Source: Arthrobacter sp. H35-D1 (GTDB lineage: Bacteria; Actinomycetota; Actinomycetes; Actinomycetales; Micrococcaceae). Taken from it: 64,000 nucleotides of DNA. The translations under genes and the position numbers were made by a program. Where the stretch lies: the NCBI RefSeq assembly GCF_030063185.1, contig NZ_JASISP010000001.1, positions 665,106-729,105 of the forward strand, read 5' to 3'. The notes below the pieces were generated by a model. The model was not told the origin of the DNA. It ran no database searches and saw only the letters and a program-made list of their open reading frames with translations. Positions 16,688 to 25,526 of the stretch are shown here, one piece after another; the stretch's first letter is position 1; each line of letters begins with the position of its first letter.

Positions 16688-17335
16688 CTAGTCCAGTTCG
16701 CCCTGTCGCCATGACTTTGCCGCGCCTTCAAGATCCTCGGCCGTGCGCACCAATTGGCGGGCCTTCTTGGCCAATGCAGCCGAATGTTCGGCATGGGCGT
16801 TCACGCGCTCCTCGGCGAGGGTGGCCTGGCCCAAGGCAATGACGCGGCAAAAAGCCGCCGATCGTTCAAGGGCTACATCGAATTCGCCGTCGAAGGCCCC
16901 GGAAAGTATTGCATTGGACATGGCGGTAATTTCCTCGGCTCCCGGTGGCTCTGCAACTCCAGCCACGGCATTGGCAACCTGGGCTTTCTCCTGGCCTGCC
17001 CGGAAGAAGACGCTGATGCCCTCGGGGTCCTGCAACGTGGCTGCCCGCAGTGCGTAGAGGCGCCACAAGGCGCCGGGAAGCGAGCGGGCCGGGCTGGCCG
17101 CCCACATTTCGGCAATAGCCTCAAGGCCCTGCTTGTCGGCAAGTTTGACCAGCCGCTTGGTGATTTCGGGGTCGTTGCTGGCCCGTCCGCTGTGGACAAG
17201 GGCACGGGCGGCCAGGTGTGCTGCCTCAGACACGCGCGCGGGATCGGTGCCCCCGGCATACGACTCGAAGTCGGCCGGAGCAAAGGGCACCGGCTTGTGC
17301 GGTCGGGGAGCGCTGCTGGCTGGTTGATCGTTCAT
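16688..17335 (-). CDS. Conserved actinobacterial protein of unknown function, helical
   Basis: 215 residues, not recognised as an enzyme. It begins with a Pro-rich stretch (PRPHKPVPFAP) and is then almost entirely predicted alpha-helix, rich in Ala, Glu and Arg, with no membrane segment and no catalytic motif. Short homologues of this type are widespread in Micrococcaceae and have been given inconsistent names in databases; none is adopted here. The ATG at 17335 is the only sensible start. The gene is monocistronic, between the DUF47 promoter region and tRNA-Lys, which is transcribed in the opposite direction. Confidence 0.6.
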   Translation of the reverse strand: MNDQPASSAPRPHKPVPFAPADFESYAGGTDPARVSEAAHLAARALVHSGRASNDPEITKRLVKLADKQGLEAIAEMWAASPARSLPGALWRLYALRAATLQDPEGISVFFRAGQEKAQVANAVAGVAEPPGAEEITAMSNAILSGAFDGEFDVALERSAAFCRVIALGQATLAEERVNAHAEHSAALAKKARQLVRTAEDLEGAAKSWRQGELD

Positions 17336-17416
17336 GACATGACCCTACTCCCGCTGTGGTGCAGGGTCGAGGGAACGGATGGACAGGCGGGTCCCTCGGG
17401 TTGTGCGGGGTCGCAA

Positions 17417-17447
17417 TTGCATTCTGGTGCATGGCGTGCGGTAGTCT
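17417..17447 (+). promoter_or_regulatory. Candidate promoter of tRNA-Lys
   Basis: TTGCAT at 17417-17422 and TAGTCT at 17442-17447 with a 19-base spacer, 55 bases ahead of the tRNA. TAGTCT is a reasonable actinobacterial -10; the spacing is one or two bases longer than ideal. Confidence 0.35.
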
Positions 17448-17502
17448 AATATGCGTCAACTTTTGCACAGCGGATTCGCTGCTGCAGGGCTGGCGCTAGC
17501 TC

Positions 17503-17575
17503 GGGCCTTTAGCTCAGTTGGTAGAGCATCGGACTTTTAATCCGTGGGTCGCGGGTTCGAGCCCCGCAGGGCCCA
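17503..17575 (+). tRNA. tRNA-Lys (anticodon TTT)
   Basis: A 73-base cloverleaf. The acceptor stem GGGCCTT pairs with AGGGCCC (one G-T pair), followed by discriminator A at 17575; the CCA end is not encoded. The anticodon loop is CTTTTAA, giving TTT. The T arm GCGGG-TTCGAGC-CCCGC is canonical. Confidence 0.97.
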
Positions 17576-17583
17576 CCGAGCGA

Positions 17584-17623
17584 AAAAGATCCCCTGCACC
17601 GTTTGCGGTGCAGGGGATCTTTT
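17584..17623 (+). terminator. Intrinsic terminator after tRNA-Lys
   Basis: A perfect palindrome with 18-bp arms beginning AAAAGATCCCCTGCACCG, a TTTG loop and a terminal CTTTT. It is symmetrical, so it can also terminate the convergent cysteine hydrolase gene that ends at 17630. Confidence 0.9.
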
Positions 17624-17629
17624 GCATCT

Positions 17630-18277
17630 TCAGGAGACCCCCTCGTACCCCCGGGAAGTATCATCGATGTCTCCGGCGGACTCCAAGGCACCGATGAAGT
17701 CCGCCGACGTGGTGGGGGTGGAGAACATGGGGTAGTTGAACTTCACGGCGGATTCGCCCTCTTCAACGCTGGTTGCCGCCACCGCATCGGTCAGCGTCAC
17801 CACGTTGTAGCCGCGCTCGTAGGCGGTGCGCATGGTGGATTCTACGCAGCAGTTGGTCAGGAAGCCGGCCAGCGCAACCGTCTTGATGCCCTTTGAGCGC
17901 AGGATAAAATCCAAGTTTGTGCTGCCAAAGGCGTCTAGGCCGCGCTTGCCTTCAATGACGATGTCGGACTCGGAAGGGGCAAAGCGGTCCATGATTTCAG
18001 CGCCCCAAGCACCTTTCACGAAGGCTGTCGCGTCCACCACTCCCTTGAGGATGCCATAGGGGTGCTGGGTGATTTCGTTGTACCCCGGGGCGAAACTGAT
18101 GGGGGAGTGGATCACGGTGGCGCCGGCTTCGCGGGCCGCGGCCAGGACCTTTTCAGCGTTGTCCAAGGTGCCGTTGGCCGCCATGGAATCCTTGACGGCG
18201 TCGTGCAGCACGCCGCCTTCAGAGGCGAAGTCGTTTTGGAATTCAATGAAAACCACAGCTGTTGAGTCGGTGTCCAT
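17630..18277 (-). CDS. Cysteine hydrolase (isochorismatase superfamily)
   Basis: 215 residues. The catalytic triad of the superfamily is visible: Asp16 (EFQNDF), Lys111 (EGKRGLDAF) and Cys144 (LTNCCVEST). These enzymes cleave C-N or vinyl-ether bonds by a covalent cysteine intermediate; substrates include nicotinamide, ureidoacrylate, N-carbamoylsarcosine and isochorismate. Nothing in the neighbourhood fixes the substrate. An extra cysteine precedes the nucleophile. The start ATG at 18277 has AAGGAG (18284-18289) 6 bases away; the frame is open further upstream, but that part overlaps the divergent promoter. Divergent from the kinase at 18390, 112 bases apart. Confidence 0.85.
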   Translation of the reverse strand: MDTDSTAVVFIEFQNDFASEGGVLHDAVKDSMAANGTLDNAEKVLAAAREAGATVIHSPISFAPGYNEITQHPYGILKGVVDATAFVKGAWGAEIMDRFAPSESDIVIEGKRGLDAFGSTNLDFILRSKGIKTVALAGFLTNCCVESTMRTAYERGYNVVTLTDAVAATSVEEGESAVKFNYPMFSTPTTSADFIGALESAGDIDDTSRGYEGVS

Positions 18278-18389
18278 GGCATTCTCCTTGGTTTGAGTGG
18301 ATTCGTTGAGGTGGAATTTCTCACACACGAGTGAATCTACCGCTGGCCGTTCAACATTGGTAGGGCGCCAAAGTGGCAAGATAGTGTCC

Positions 18390-19223
18390 ATGACAACAAA
18401 TGCCCCCGCGCTCGCCCTGACCATCGCCGGATCCGAAGCGACAGGCGGTGCCGGCGCCCAGGCCGATCTCAAGACGTTCCAGGAGCTGGGCGTCTTCGGG
18501 ATCGTGAACCTGACGTGCATTGTCTCCTTCGACCCCAAGGATAACTGGAACCACCGCTTCGTGCCGGTGGACCAGCAGGTCATTGCCGACCAATTGGAAG
18601 CCACGACGGCGGCCTACGGTGCCGCTTCAGGGGCACCTACGCAGCTGGAGACGGTGAAAATCGGGATGTTGGGAAGCCCCTCCACCATCAAGACGGTGGA
18701 AACTGCACTCAAAGCGGCAGCCTTCAAGAACGTCGTGCTGGATCCGGTCTTGATCTGCAAGGGCCAGGAGCCCGGACATGCCCTGGACACCGACCAGGCG
18801 CTGAAAGCCCACATCCTGCCGCTGGCCACCTTCGTCACACCCAACCACTTTGAAGCCGAGTCGCTCTCCGGACTGAAAATCAACAACGTCGAGGACCTGA
18901 AGGCAGCGGCTCGCAAGATCCACGAAATCAGCGGTGCCGCTGTGCTGGCCAAGGGCGGGGTGCGCCTGGCCGGCCTGGACGCCGTCGATGTTTTCTTTGA
19001 CGGGGAAACCTTGGAGGTCCTCTCTGCACCCAAGGTGGGCGAAGTGGCCGTCTCCGGGGCAGGATGCTCGCTGGCTGCCGCCGTGACCGCCGAACTGGCC
19101 AAGGGCGCCACAGCCTTGGAGGCTGCCCGCACGGCCAAGGCCTTCGTCACCGAGGGCATCAAGAACCGCGTGGCATCCGGCGCCCCGTTCACCGCACTGT
19201 GGCAGGGTGGAGCCGGCGCCTGA
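18390..19223 (+). CDS. ThiD/PdxK-type kinase (hydroxymethylpyrimidine or pyridoxine kinase)
   Basis: 277 residues of the ribokinase fold. The N-terminal substrate motif is GSEATGGAGAQADLKTFQELG. The anion-hole region reads GAGCSLAAAV instead of the usual GTGD. A cysteine here is typical of the B. subtilis PdxK type of vitamin kinase (ThiD2-like), which phosphorylates pyridoxine and hydroxymethylpyrimidine. Which vitamin is the true substrate cannot be told from sequence. The ATG at 18390 lacks a strong ribosome binding site, so a leaderless or short-leader mRNA is possible. Followed by a GNAT gene 54 bases on. Confidence 0.8.
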   Translation: MTTNAPALALTIAGSEATGGAGAQADLKTFQELGVFGIVNLTCIVSFDPKDNWNHRFVPVDQQVIADQLEATTAAYGAASGAPTQLETVKIGMLGSPSTIKTVETALKAAAFKNVVLDPVLICKGQEPGHALDTDQALKAHILPLATFVTPNHFEAESLSGLKINNVEDLKAAARKIHEISGAAVLAKGGVRLAGLDAVDVFFDGETLEVLSAPKVGEVAVSGAGCSLAAAVTAELAKGATALEAARTAKAFVTEGIKNRVASGAPFTALWQGGAGA

Positions 19224-19277
19224 CCGCGGTTCAAGAACACTGTTGCCAGCACCTGCACAGTGTGCCAAGCTCGCTTT

Positions 19278-19613
19278 ATGAGAGTGAACGCAGGCCAGGA
19301 AACAGAGCCCTTCGACGCCAATGTGCGGACGGTACGCAACGATGCCCGGCACCGGTACGAACTTTTTGCGTCCGATGAGCTGGCCGTGGTCATTGCGTTC
19401 AAGGACCGCCCTGGCCACACGGAGCTCCTCCACACCGAAGCCCAACCCGGGTTTGAGGGGCGCGGACTGGCAAAGGTGCTGGCCAGATATGCGCTCGACG
19501 ATGTGGTGGCAGCGGGCAAACGCATTATTCCGCACTGCAGCTATGTCCTGCGGTTCATTGAAAAACACCAGGACCTGTACACGCAGTACACCGACTTCCC
19601 GCAGGAGGTTTAG
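19278..19613 (+). CDS. Short GNAT-family N-acetyltransferase (YjdJ type)
   Basis: 111 residues from the ATG at 19278. This is the compact YjdJ-like GNAT: HTELLHTEAQPGFEGRGLAK contains the CoA-binding turn FEGRGLAKVL, followed by the family's RIIPHCSYVLRFIEKH, in which a conserved P-x-C segment is thought to line the active site. The target is unknown. An AGGAGG near its end serves as ribosome binding site of the next gene, whose ATG begins immediately after this stop, so the two are one unit. Confidence 0.75.
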   Translation: MRVNAGQETEPFDANVRTVRNDARHRYELFASDELAVVIAFKDRPGHTELLHTEAQPGFEGRGLAKVLARYALDDVVAAGKRIIPHCSYVLRFIEKHQDLYTQYTDFPQEV

Positions 19614-20375
19614 ATGAAACGTCCGGTTGCCTTGATTACGGGGGCCACCTCAGGGCTGGGCGCCGAATTCGCCCAGCAGCTGGGTCGGTCCCGGCACGAC
19701 CTGGTGCTGGTGGCCCGGGACGTCGAACGTCTTGAAGCCAAGGCCGTGCGGCTGCGCAGCGACTTTGGCGTGGCGGTGGAGGTGCTGCCCGCGGACCTCA
19801 CCACGGACCACGGCGTTGCTGCTGTCAGCGCGCGCCTGACGGATCCTGTCCAGCCTGTCTCGGTGCTGGTGAACAATGCCGGCTTCAGCTTGGTCAAGGC
19901 TTTTGAAAAGAACACGGTGGAGGACGAGGTGGCGCATCTGCGTATCCTGGCCCGCACACCCATGGAGCTCATGCATGCAGTGCTGCCCGGAATGCTTGTC
20001 CGCGGCCACGGCCGGATCATCAACGTTTCAAGCGTGTCGGCGTTCATTCCTCGAGGCAGCTATGGGGCAGCCAAGGCGTGGGTGACAAGCTTCAGCCGCT
20101 CCGCCAATCTGCGGTACGGTCCCCAGGGCGTGAAGGTGACGGCCGTGTGTCCTGGATTCGTACACACCGAATTCCACCAGCGCATGGGCGCGGACACGGG
20201 CGGGGTCAAGCCGTGGATGTGGCTCAATGCCGAGCCGGTGGTGCGCGAAGGACTGACGGACAATGCCGCAGGCAAGGCCGTCTCCATCCCGTCCAAGCGT
20301 TACACCGTCCTCATGGCGCTGAGCCGCCTGGTGCCGGACAAGGTGGCGGCAGCAGTGGGGAACCGCGGCCGCTAG
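19614..20375 (+). CDS. Short-chain dehydrogenase/reductase
   Basis: 253 residues. A classical SDR: cofactor motif TGATSGLG near residues 9-16, NNAG near residue 85, catalytic Ser in NVSSVSAF and the Y-x3-K pair in SYGAAKAW. An Arg-rich loop after the second strand (ARDVERLEAKAVRL) suggests NADP(H) preference. The C-terminus is of the type seen in proteins related to acyl reductases, but no substrate is predicted. The start is certain: AGGAGG 6 bases upstream, directly after the GNAT stop. Convergent with ptsH. Confidence 0.85.
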   Translation: MKRPVALITGATSGLGAEFAQQLGRSRHDLVLVARDVERLEAKAVRLRSDFGVAVEVLPADLTTDHGVAAVSARLTDPVQPVSVLVNNAGFSLVKAFEKNTVEDEVAHLRILARTPMELMHAVLPGMLVRGHGRIINVSSVSAFIPRGSYGAAKAWVTSFSRSANLRYGPQGVKVTAVCPGFVHTEFHQRMGADTGGVKPWMWLNAEPVVREGLTDNAAGKAVSIPSKRYTVLMALSRLVPDKVAAAVGNRGR

Positions 20376-20453
20376 CCAGCTGGCAACCCTCATCGGCAAC
20401 TCTGGTCGGCAAAACCTGGTGGAAGCGTGTCCAGCCCGGCGCACGGGAACCAA

Positions 20454-20729
20454 TCAGGCGTCGTGGTTGGTTTCCAGGATGCGCACCAGTGATTCCAGGG
20501 CTTCGGCAGCTGTGTCGTCCTCCGTACGGAGGACAACAAGCTCGCCGTGCTCCACTCCCAGGCCCATCAAGGCCAGCATGCTGTCGGCGTCCACGGCCTC
20601 ATCCACCGGGTCCGACGCGCGGGCAATGGTCACCTCAATGCCCAGCTCCCCGGCCGCTTCGGCAAAGATCGAGGCGGGGCGGGCGTGCAGACCAACAGTG
20701 CTGGCAATGGTGGCTGATCGTTCAATCAT
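20454..20729 (-). CDS. ptsH: PTS phosphocarrier protein HPr
   Basis: 91 residues. HPr carries phosphate from EI to the sugar-specific EIIA domains. His15 lies in the canonical GLHARPAS, and a serine at residue 50 (DADSMLALM) corresponds to the regulatory Ser46 site of Gram-positive HPr. The ATG at 20729 has GGAG with 6-base spacing; a TTG four codons earlier would place that Shine-Dalgarno inside the gene. Last gene of the fruR-fruK-fruA-ptsI-ptsH run, 45 bases after ptsI. Likely supplies both FruA and DhaM of this window. Confidence 0.95.
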   Translation of the reverse strand: MIERSATIASTVGLHARPASIFAEAAGELGIEVTIARASDPVDEAVDADSMLALMGLGVEHGELVVLRTEDDTAAEALESLVRILETNHDA

Positions 20730-20774
20730 GGTGTTCTCCAACTCGTTGTGTGTGGTGCTGTGCAGGTGATGAAG

Positions 20775-22508
20775 TTATAGTCCCAGCTCGGCAAGTGCAG
20801 GCAGTCCGGCGCGGACAAGCTCGAGAGCTTCGGCTGCCGATGCTGCGGCCACGGCTTCCATTGCCAGCGCACGGGCTTGGGGAAGTGTGACCGTGCGCAG
20901 GACTGCGCTGACGGCCGGCAGTGCGCGCGGGGTCATCGACAGTGATGTGACGCCCAACCCTGCCAGCACGACGGCGAGGACGGGATCCGCCGCCGACTCC
21001 CCGCACACTCCCACCGGCTTGGGCGCAGAGTCCCTGGGCGCAGAGTCCTCGAGGGCGTGTGCGGCCGAGTACCTGGCTTGGGAAGCCGCACCTTCAACAG
21101 TGGCCCGGATGAGGGCCAGCACGGCCGGCTGCCACGGATCATTGAGGGCGGCCAAGGTCCCCAGTTGCCTGTCGGCGGCCATGGCGTACTGTGTGAGGTC
21201 GTTGGTGCCCAGGCTGGCAAATTCCACGTGGTCGAACAAGTGCCGGGCGGTCAGCGCAGCGGATGGAACTTCCACCATGACGCCGGGGATTTTTAGCCCC
21301 TCGGCGGTGCACAGGGCGGCAAAGTGGGCTGCCTCGGCAGCGGTTGAGATCATGGGGGCCATGACCCACACCACGGCCTGCGACTGCTTGGCGGCGTCGG
21401 CTATGGCGGCAAGCTGCCGGGCCAGGACACCCGGGGTGGTGGTGTCGGTGCGGTAGCCGCGCACGCCCAGGGCAGGATTCGCTTCGCTGGTGTCCGTCAA
21501 GAAGGGCAGCGGCTTGTCGGCGCCGGCGTCGAGCGTCCTGACCACCACCTTCTGGCCGGGGAATGCATCGAAAACGCCCCTATAGGCGGCCACCTGGACG
21601 GCATGGGATGGCTCGGTGTCATTGCCCAGGAAGCAGAATTCTGTCCGCAGCAGACCCACACCCTGCGCGTTCGCAGCGGCGGCCTCCCGGGCATCGCTGT
21701 CACCACCAACATTGGCGAGCAAGGGCAGCAGCGTGCCATCCGCTAGGCGGCCCTCACCGTCAAAGACGCTCAGCAGCGAAGCCTGCTCCTGCCAGAGGGC
21801 CACAGCTGCATGCTCGGCATCGCCGGGATCGGTGCTGACTTGGCCGGTGGAGCCGTCGACGAAGACAAGACCGCTGTCGGCCAGCCCGCCGACGCCCGTG
21901 GCGGCCACCACGGCCGGCAAGCCCAAAGCCCTGGCAATGATAGCCGTATGCGACTGCGGCCCGCCGCTTGCTGTGACCAGCGCAACCACCTTGTTGGGAT
22001 CAAGGGTGGCCGTGTCGGCAGGTGCAAGATCCTCGGCCACCAAGATGAAAGGTGCGTCGGAGTCGGGGATTTCAGGAGCAGGAACACCGCGCAGCTGCGC
22101 CACGATGCGGGACTTGACGTCTTGGACGTCGTGGGACCGTTCTGCCATGTAGCCGCCCAAGCCCTTGAGCATGGCTGCCACGGATTCCCCGGCCTCCCAG
22201 ATGGCCCGTTCAGCCGATGAGCCTGAATTGATGAGCTTCACGGCGGCTTTGATCAGCATGGGATCGGTGGCCATCAGTGCGGTGGCCTCGAGAACGTCCT
22301 TGCCCGTGCCCTCCGCCCCGCCGGCGCGTGCTAGCAGTTGGGCTTTGACAGCCGCACCGGCTTCCTTAAGCGCGGCAGCAGCCGTTTCCGGTGTCGTCGA
22401 GCTGGCCAACTTTTCACCCACGGGTGGTTCGGCCAGGGCGGCGGGCATGTGCCGGACCGGGCCAATGACGCGGCCACGGGAAACGCCAACTCCAACAAAG
22501 TTTTGCAT
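20775..22508 (-). CDS. ptsI: PTS enzyme I (phosphoenolpyruvate-protein phosphotransferase)
   Basis: 577 residues. EI takes phosphate from PEP and passes it to HPr. The phospho-histidine is His187 in GGPQSHTAIIAR, matching His189 of E. coli. The PEP-binding C-terminal barrel shows LRTEFCFLGND, GTNDLTQYAMAADR and the catalytic cysteine region PVGVCGESAADP. The ATG at 22508 has AAAGGAA 5 bases upstream; an earlier in-frame codon lacks one. Only 23 bases separate it from fruA, so general PTS genes are transcribed with the fructose genes, as in other Actinobacteria with few PTS systems. Confidence 0.95.
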   Translation of the reverse strand: MQNFVGVGVSRGRVIGPVRHMPAALAEPPVGEKLASSTTPETAAAALKEAGAAVKAQLLARAGGAEGTGKDVLEATALMATDPMLIKAAVKLINSGSSAERAIWEAGESVAAMLKGLGGYMAERSHDVQDVKSRIVAQLRGVPAPEIPDSDAPFILVAEDLAPADTATLDPNKVVALVTASGGPQSHTAIIARALGLPAVVAATGVGGLADSGLVFVDGSTGQVSTDPGDAEHAAVALWQEQASLLSVFDGEGRLADGTLLPLLANVGGDSDAREAAAANAQGVGLLRTEFCFLGNDTEPSHAVQVAAYRGVFDAFPGQKVVVRTLDAGADKPLPFLTDTSEANPALGVRGYRTDTTTPGVLARQLAAIADAAKQSQAVVWVMAPMISTAAEAAHFAALCTAEGLKIPGVMVEVPSAALTARHLFDHVEFASLGTNDLTQYAMAADRQLGTLAALNDPWQPAVLALIRATVEGAASQARYSAAHALEDSAPRDSAPKPVGVCGESAADPVLAVVLAGLGVTSLSMTPRALPAVSAVLRTVTLPQARALAMEAVAAASAAEALELVRAGLPALAELGL

Positions 22509-22531
22509 TACTGTTCCTTTGAAAGTCACTT

Positions 22532-24562
22532 CTAGCTGTTCTGTGCAACGAGCTGCTGTGGGGCAAGAGTATCAATGGGTTTGCGGACGACCCAGCGTTT
22601 GAGGGCTACTACTGCGAACGCGGCAATAACTGTCCCCACCACAATGGATAGGGCAAACATGGCTAGGTTGCCGATCGCGAAGAACACGAAAAAACCACCA
22701 TGGGGTGCCTGCGAGGTGACATGGAAGGCCATGGTCATGGCCCCTGTCGCGGCACCGCCGAGCATGGCTGCGGGAATAACGCGTAGTGGGTCTGCCGCGG
22801 CGAAGGGGATGGCACCTTCGGAAATAAACGATGCACCCAGCAGCCATGCGGCCTTGCCGTTTTCACGCTCTGCCAAGGAAAAACGCTTCTTGTCAATCAC
22901 CGTGGCCAGCGCCATCGCAAGCGGTGGAACCATGCCGGCCGCCATGACGGTTGCCATGATCTCCCATGGTGCCTGGTTGGCGATGCTGCCGGCACCCAGG
23001 CCGGCAACGGCGAAGGCGTAAGCCACTTTATTCACGGGACCGCCCAGGTCGAAGCACATCATCAGGCCCAGAATGATGCCCAGGACCACGGCGGATGCCC
23101 CGCTCATGCCTGTCAACCAGCTGTTCAGTCCTACAGTGAGTGCCGCGATGGGTGCGCCGAGGAACAACAGCATGGCCCCTGAAGCAATGATGGAGCCCAG
23201 CAGCGGGATGATGACCACTGGCATCAGACCCCGCAGCCAGCGTGGGACCTTCCAGCTGCCGATCCAGTAGGCGGCCAAGCCGGCCAGGATTCCACCCACG
23301 AGTCCGCCAAGGAAGCCCGCTCCCATGAAGACGGCGATGGCACCAGCTGTGAAGCCGGGTGCTATGCCGGGGCGGTCAGCAATGCCGAAGGCAATGTATC
23401 CGGCCAATGCCGGGACCAAAAAGGCCATGGACAGGGAGCCGATTTTGAACGCGACGGCACCCAAATATGCTCCGAGCGGGCCCATCGCCTGCGCGGGAAT
23501 GTCCACGGGCAGGTTTGCCAGGCTGTTGGAAGTCAGGATCTTGTCCGCGAAATCGGTAATCTGGAAACCGCCTAGCAAGAATCCCAGCGCAATCAGCAGA
23601 CCGCCACCGGCCACAAAGGGGATCATGTAGCTGACGCCGGTCAGCAGTACCTTCTTGATCTTGCTGCCCAGACTTTCGCCCGATGCCGCGGCCCTCTGGT
23701 CAGCGGCTTCCTCGGCACCGAAGTGCGGTACCCGGTGGGCGTTGGGGTTCTCGGCTGCCGCCAGTGCTTCCTGGATCATCTTGGCCGGCTCGTCAATACC
23801 GCGCTTGACGGGCGAGCTCACCAGCGGCTTGCCAGCGAAACGTTCCTTGCCGCGCACATCCACATCGACGGCAAAGACTACGGCATCAGCGGCCGCAATC
23901 ACCGCAGGGTCCAGCGGTGTCACGGCACCGGAGCCCTGCGTCTCAACCTGAAGGTCCACGCCGACTTCCTGCGCTGCCAGCACCAGCGAGTCGGCGGCCA
24001 TGTACGTGTGGGCGATGCCAGTGGGGCAAGCCGTCACGGCAACCAGCCGCTGCTGGCGGGAGGGGGCGGCCTGCGTCGACGAGGTCGCCGTCGCTGCGGC
24101 CGGCTTGGGCTTGTCTGTGAGGGCATCCTCGACCAAGGCGACTATTTCAACCGGGGTCTTCGCTGCGCGGAGGGCCGCCGTGAAGTCCTTCTTGATGAGC
24201 GAGCGAGCCAGTTTGGAGAGCAGCTTGAGGTGGGCGTTGTCAGCGCCTGCCGGAGCTGCGATGAAGAAGACGATGTCTGCGGGGCCGTCCTTGGCTCCAA
24301 AGTCGACTGCCGGTGCGAGGCGGGCCATGGCCAGGGTGGGTTCGAGAACGGCCTCGGAGCGGCAATGTGGGATGGCGATGCCGCCGGGGACGCCCGTAGC
24401 CGTTTTTTGTTCACGGGCCAGAGCGTCGGCAAACAGGCCTGCGACTTCGGAGGCGCGGCCGGTCTTAGCCACGAGTTCGGCAAGGTGGCGGATGACGGAG
24501 GTGGTGTCCGCGCCGAGGTCGGCATCAAGGAGCACCAGGCCGGTATTAATGAGAGTGGTCAT
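22532..24562 (-). CDS. fruA: Fructose-specific PTS enzyme II, EIIA-EIIB-EIIC fusion
   Basis: 676 residues. It imports fructose and phosphorylates it to fructose 1-phosphate. Domain order A-B-C: EIIA with phospho-His66 (GIAIPHCRSEAV); a Pro/Ala/Thr linker at about 150-170; EIIB with phospho-Cys179 (VTACPTGIAHTYMAAD); and EIIC from about residue 300 with roughly nine membrane helices, ending WVVRKPIDTLAPQQ. All phosphorylation sites are intact. The start follows the fruK stop by one base. The linker at 270-300 (AAAENPNAHRVPHFGAEE) is charged and probably flexible. Confidence 0.95.
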   Translation of the reverse strand: MTTLINTGLVLLDADLGADTTSVIRHLAELVAKTGRASEVAGLFADALAREQKTATGVPGGIAIPHCRSEAVLEPTLAMARLAPAVDFGAKDGPADIVFFIAAPAGADNAHLKLLSKLARSLIKKDFTAALRAAKTPVEIVALVEDALTDKPKPAAATATSSTQAAPSRQQRLVAVTACPTGIAHTYMAADSLVLAAQEVGVDLQVETQGSGAVTPLDPAVIAAADAVVFAVDVDVRGKERFAGKPLVSSPVKRGIDEPAKMIQEALAAAENPNAHRVPHFGAEEAADQRAAASGESLGSKIKKVLLTGVSYMIPFVAGGGLLIALGFLLGGFQITDFADKILTSNSLANLPVDIPAQAMGPLGAYLGAVAFKIGSLSMAFLVPALAGYIAFGIADRPGIAPGFTAGAIAVFMGAGFLGGLVGGILAGLAAYWIGSWKVPRWLRGLMPVVIIPLLGSIIASGAMLLFLGAPIAALTVGLNSWLTGMSGASAVVLGIILGLMMCFDLGGPVNKVAYAFAVAGLGAGSIANQAPWEIMATVMAAGMVPPLAMALATVIDKKRFSLAERENGKAAWLLGASFISEGAIPFAAADPLRVIPAAMLGGAATGAMTMAFHVTSQAPHGGFFVFFAIGNLAMFALSIVVGTVIAAFAVVALKRWVVRKPIDTLAPQQLVAQNS

Positions 24563-24563
24563 G

Positions 24564-25526
24564 TCAGATCTCTTCGATTGAGGCCAATGCCGTCACAACA
24601 ACGGCGGCGGGGTTGGTTTGTGCAAGGGAGGGAACAAGGGTTCCCGGCAGAGAAGCGGCGGCCGCCCCATGGGCCACTGCTTGCTGCAGGCACGCTTCGG
24701 GGGAATCTCCGCGAAGCGTGCCCAGCAGATACCCGGAGAGCGCGGAATCGCCCGCTCCGACGGTGCTTTTTGCTTCAATGGCAGGGCCGGAACCGTGCCA
24801 GCTGCCATGTTGGGATACCAGGACTGCGCCCTTGGATCCCAGCGTGGCAAGGACCGCGCCAACACCCTGGTGCACCAACAACCCGGCTGCGCTCGCAGCC
24901 AGCGTCGGGTCGGCTTCGAGGGCGGGCCCGTCTGCACAGCCCGTCAGCTCGGCCAATTCCTCGCCGTTGGGCTTGAGTAGGTCGGGGGCGTGCCGCAGGC
25001 TTTCGCGCAGCGGTGCACCGGAGGAGTCAACTGCAATTCTTGGGGCGCGCTTCCCGTGGGCGGCACGCACGGCGTCGATGACTCGGGCGTAAAAATCATT
25101 CGGCGCCCCCGGCGGAAGCGAGCCGGCGAGCACGAGCCAGGAGGCGCCGTCGGACTGATCCACGGTCATTTTCAGCAGCGCCGCAACCTGGGCCGTGGAG
25201 AGCGCAGGGCCCGGTTCGTTGACTTTTGTGGTGGTTCCATCGGGCTCGGTGATGGCCACATTGCTGCGCAAAGGTGCGCCGATGGCGAGTGCCGTGTGGG
25301 GGATGCCTTCGAGCTCAAGGGCGCGGACAACGGCGTCGCCCGGGTCCCCGGGAAGCAGTGCCAGTGCGGGTGCTTGTGAAGCTGACAGTGCGCGGACAAT
25401 GTTCACGCCCTTGCCGCCGGGGTGCAGGGAGGCGGCGGTTGCGCGCTGGACTTCGCCGCGTTCCAGCGGGGCCGATAACTCAATGGTGTGATCCAGGCTG
25501 GGGTTGGGTGTCAGGGTGATGATCAT
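24564..25526 (-). CDS. fruK: 1-phosphofructokinase FruK
   Basis: 320 residues, PfkB family. It converts fructose 1-phosphate from FruA into fructose 1,6-bisphosphate. Signature motifs: MIITLTPNPSLDHTIEL at the N-terminus, GGKGVNIVRAL for substrate binding, and the C-terminal anion hole TVGAGDSALSGYLLG with the catalytic Asp. The ATG at 25526 overlaps the end of fruR by 4 bases, and the stop is one base before fruA, so the three are translationally linked. Confidence 0.95.
   Translation of the reverse strand: MIITLTPNPSLDHTIELSAPLERGEVQRATAASLHPGGKGVNIVRALSASQAPALALLPGDPGDAVVRALELEGIPHTALAIGAPLRSNVAITEPDGTTTKVNEPGPALSTAQVAALLKMTVDQSDGASWLVLAGSLPPGAPNDFYARVIDAVRAAHGKRAPRIAVDSSGAPLRESLRHAPDLLKPNGEELAELTGCADGPALEADPTLAASAAGLLVHQGVGAVLATLGSKGAVLVSQHGSWHGSGPAIEAKSTVGAGDSALSGYLLGTLRGDSPEACLQQAVAHGAAAASLPGTLVPSLAQTNPAAVVVTALASIEEI

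Noticed and set aside
22508-22532. Riboswitch or leader between fruA and ptsI
   Set aside because: Only 23 bases separate the genes, too short for a structured element.
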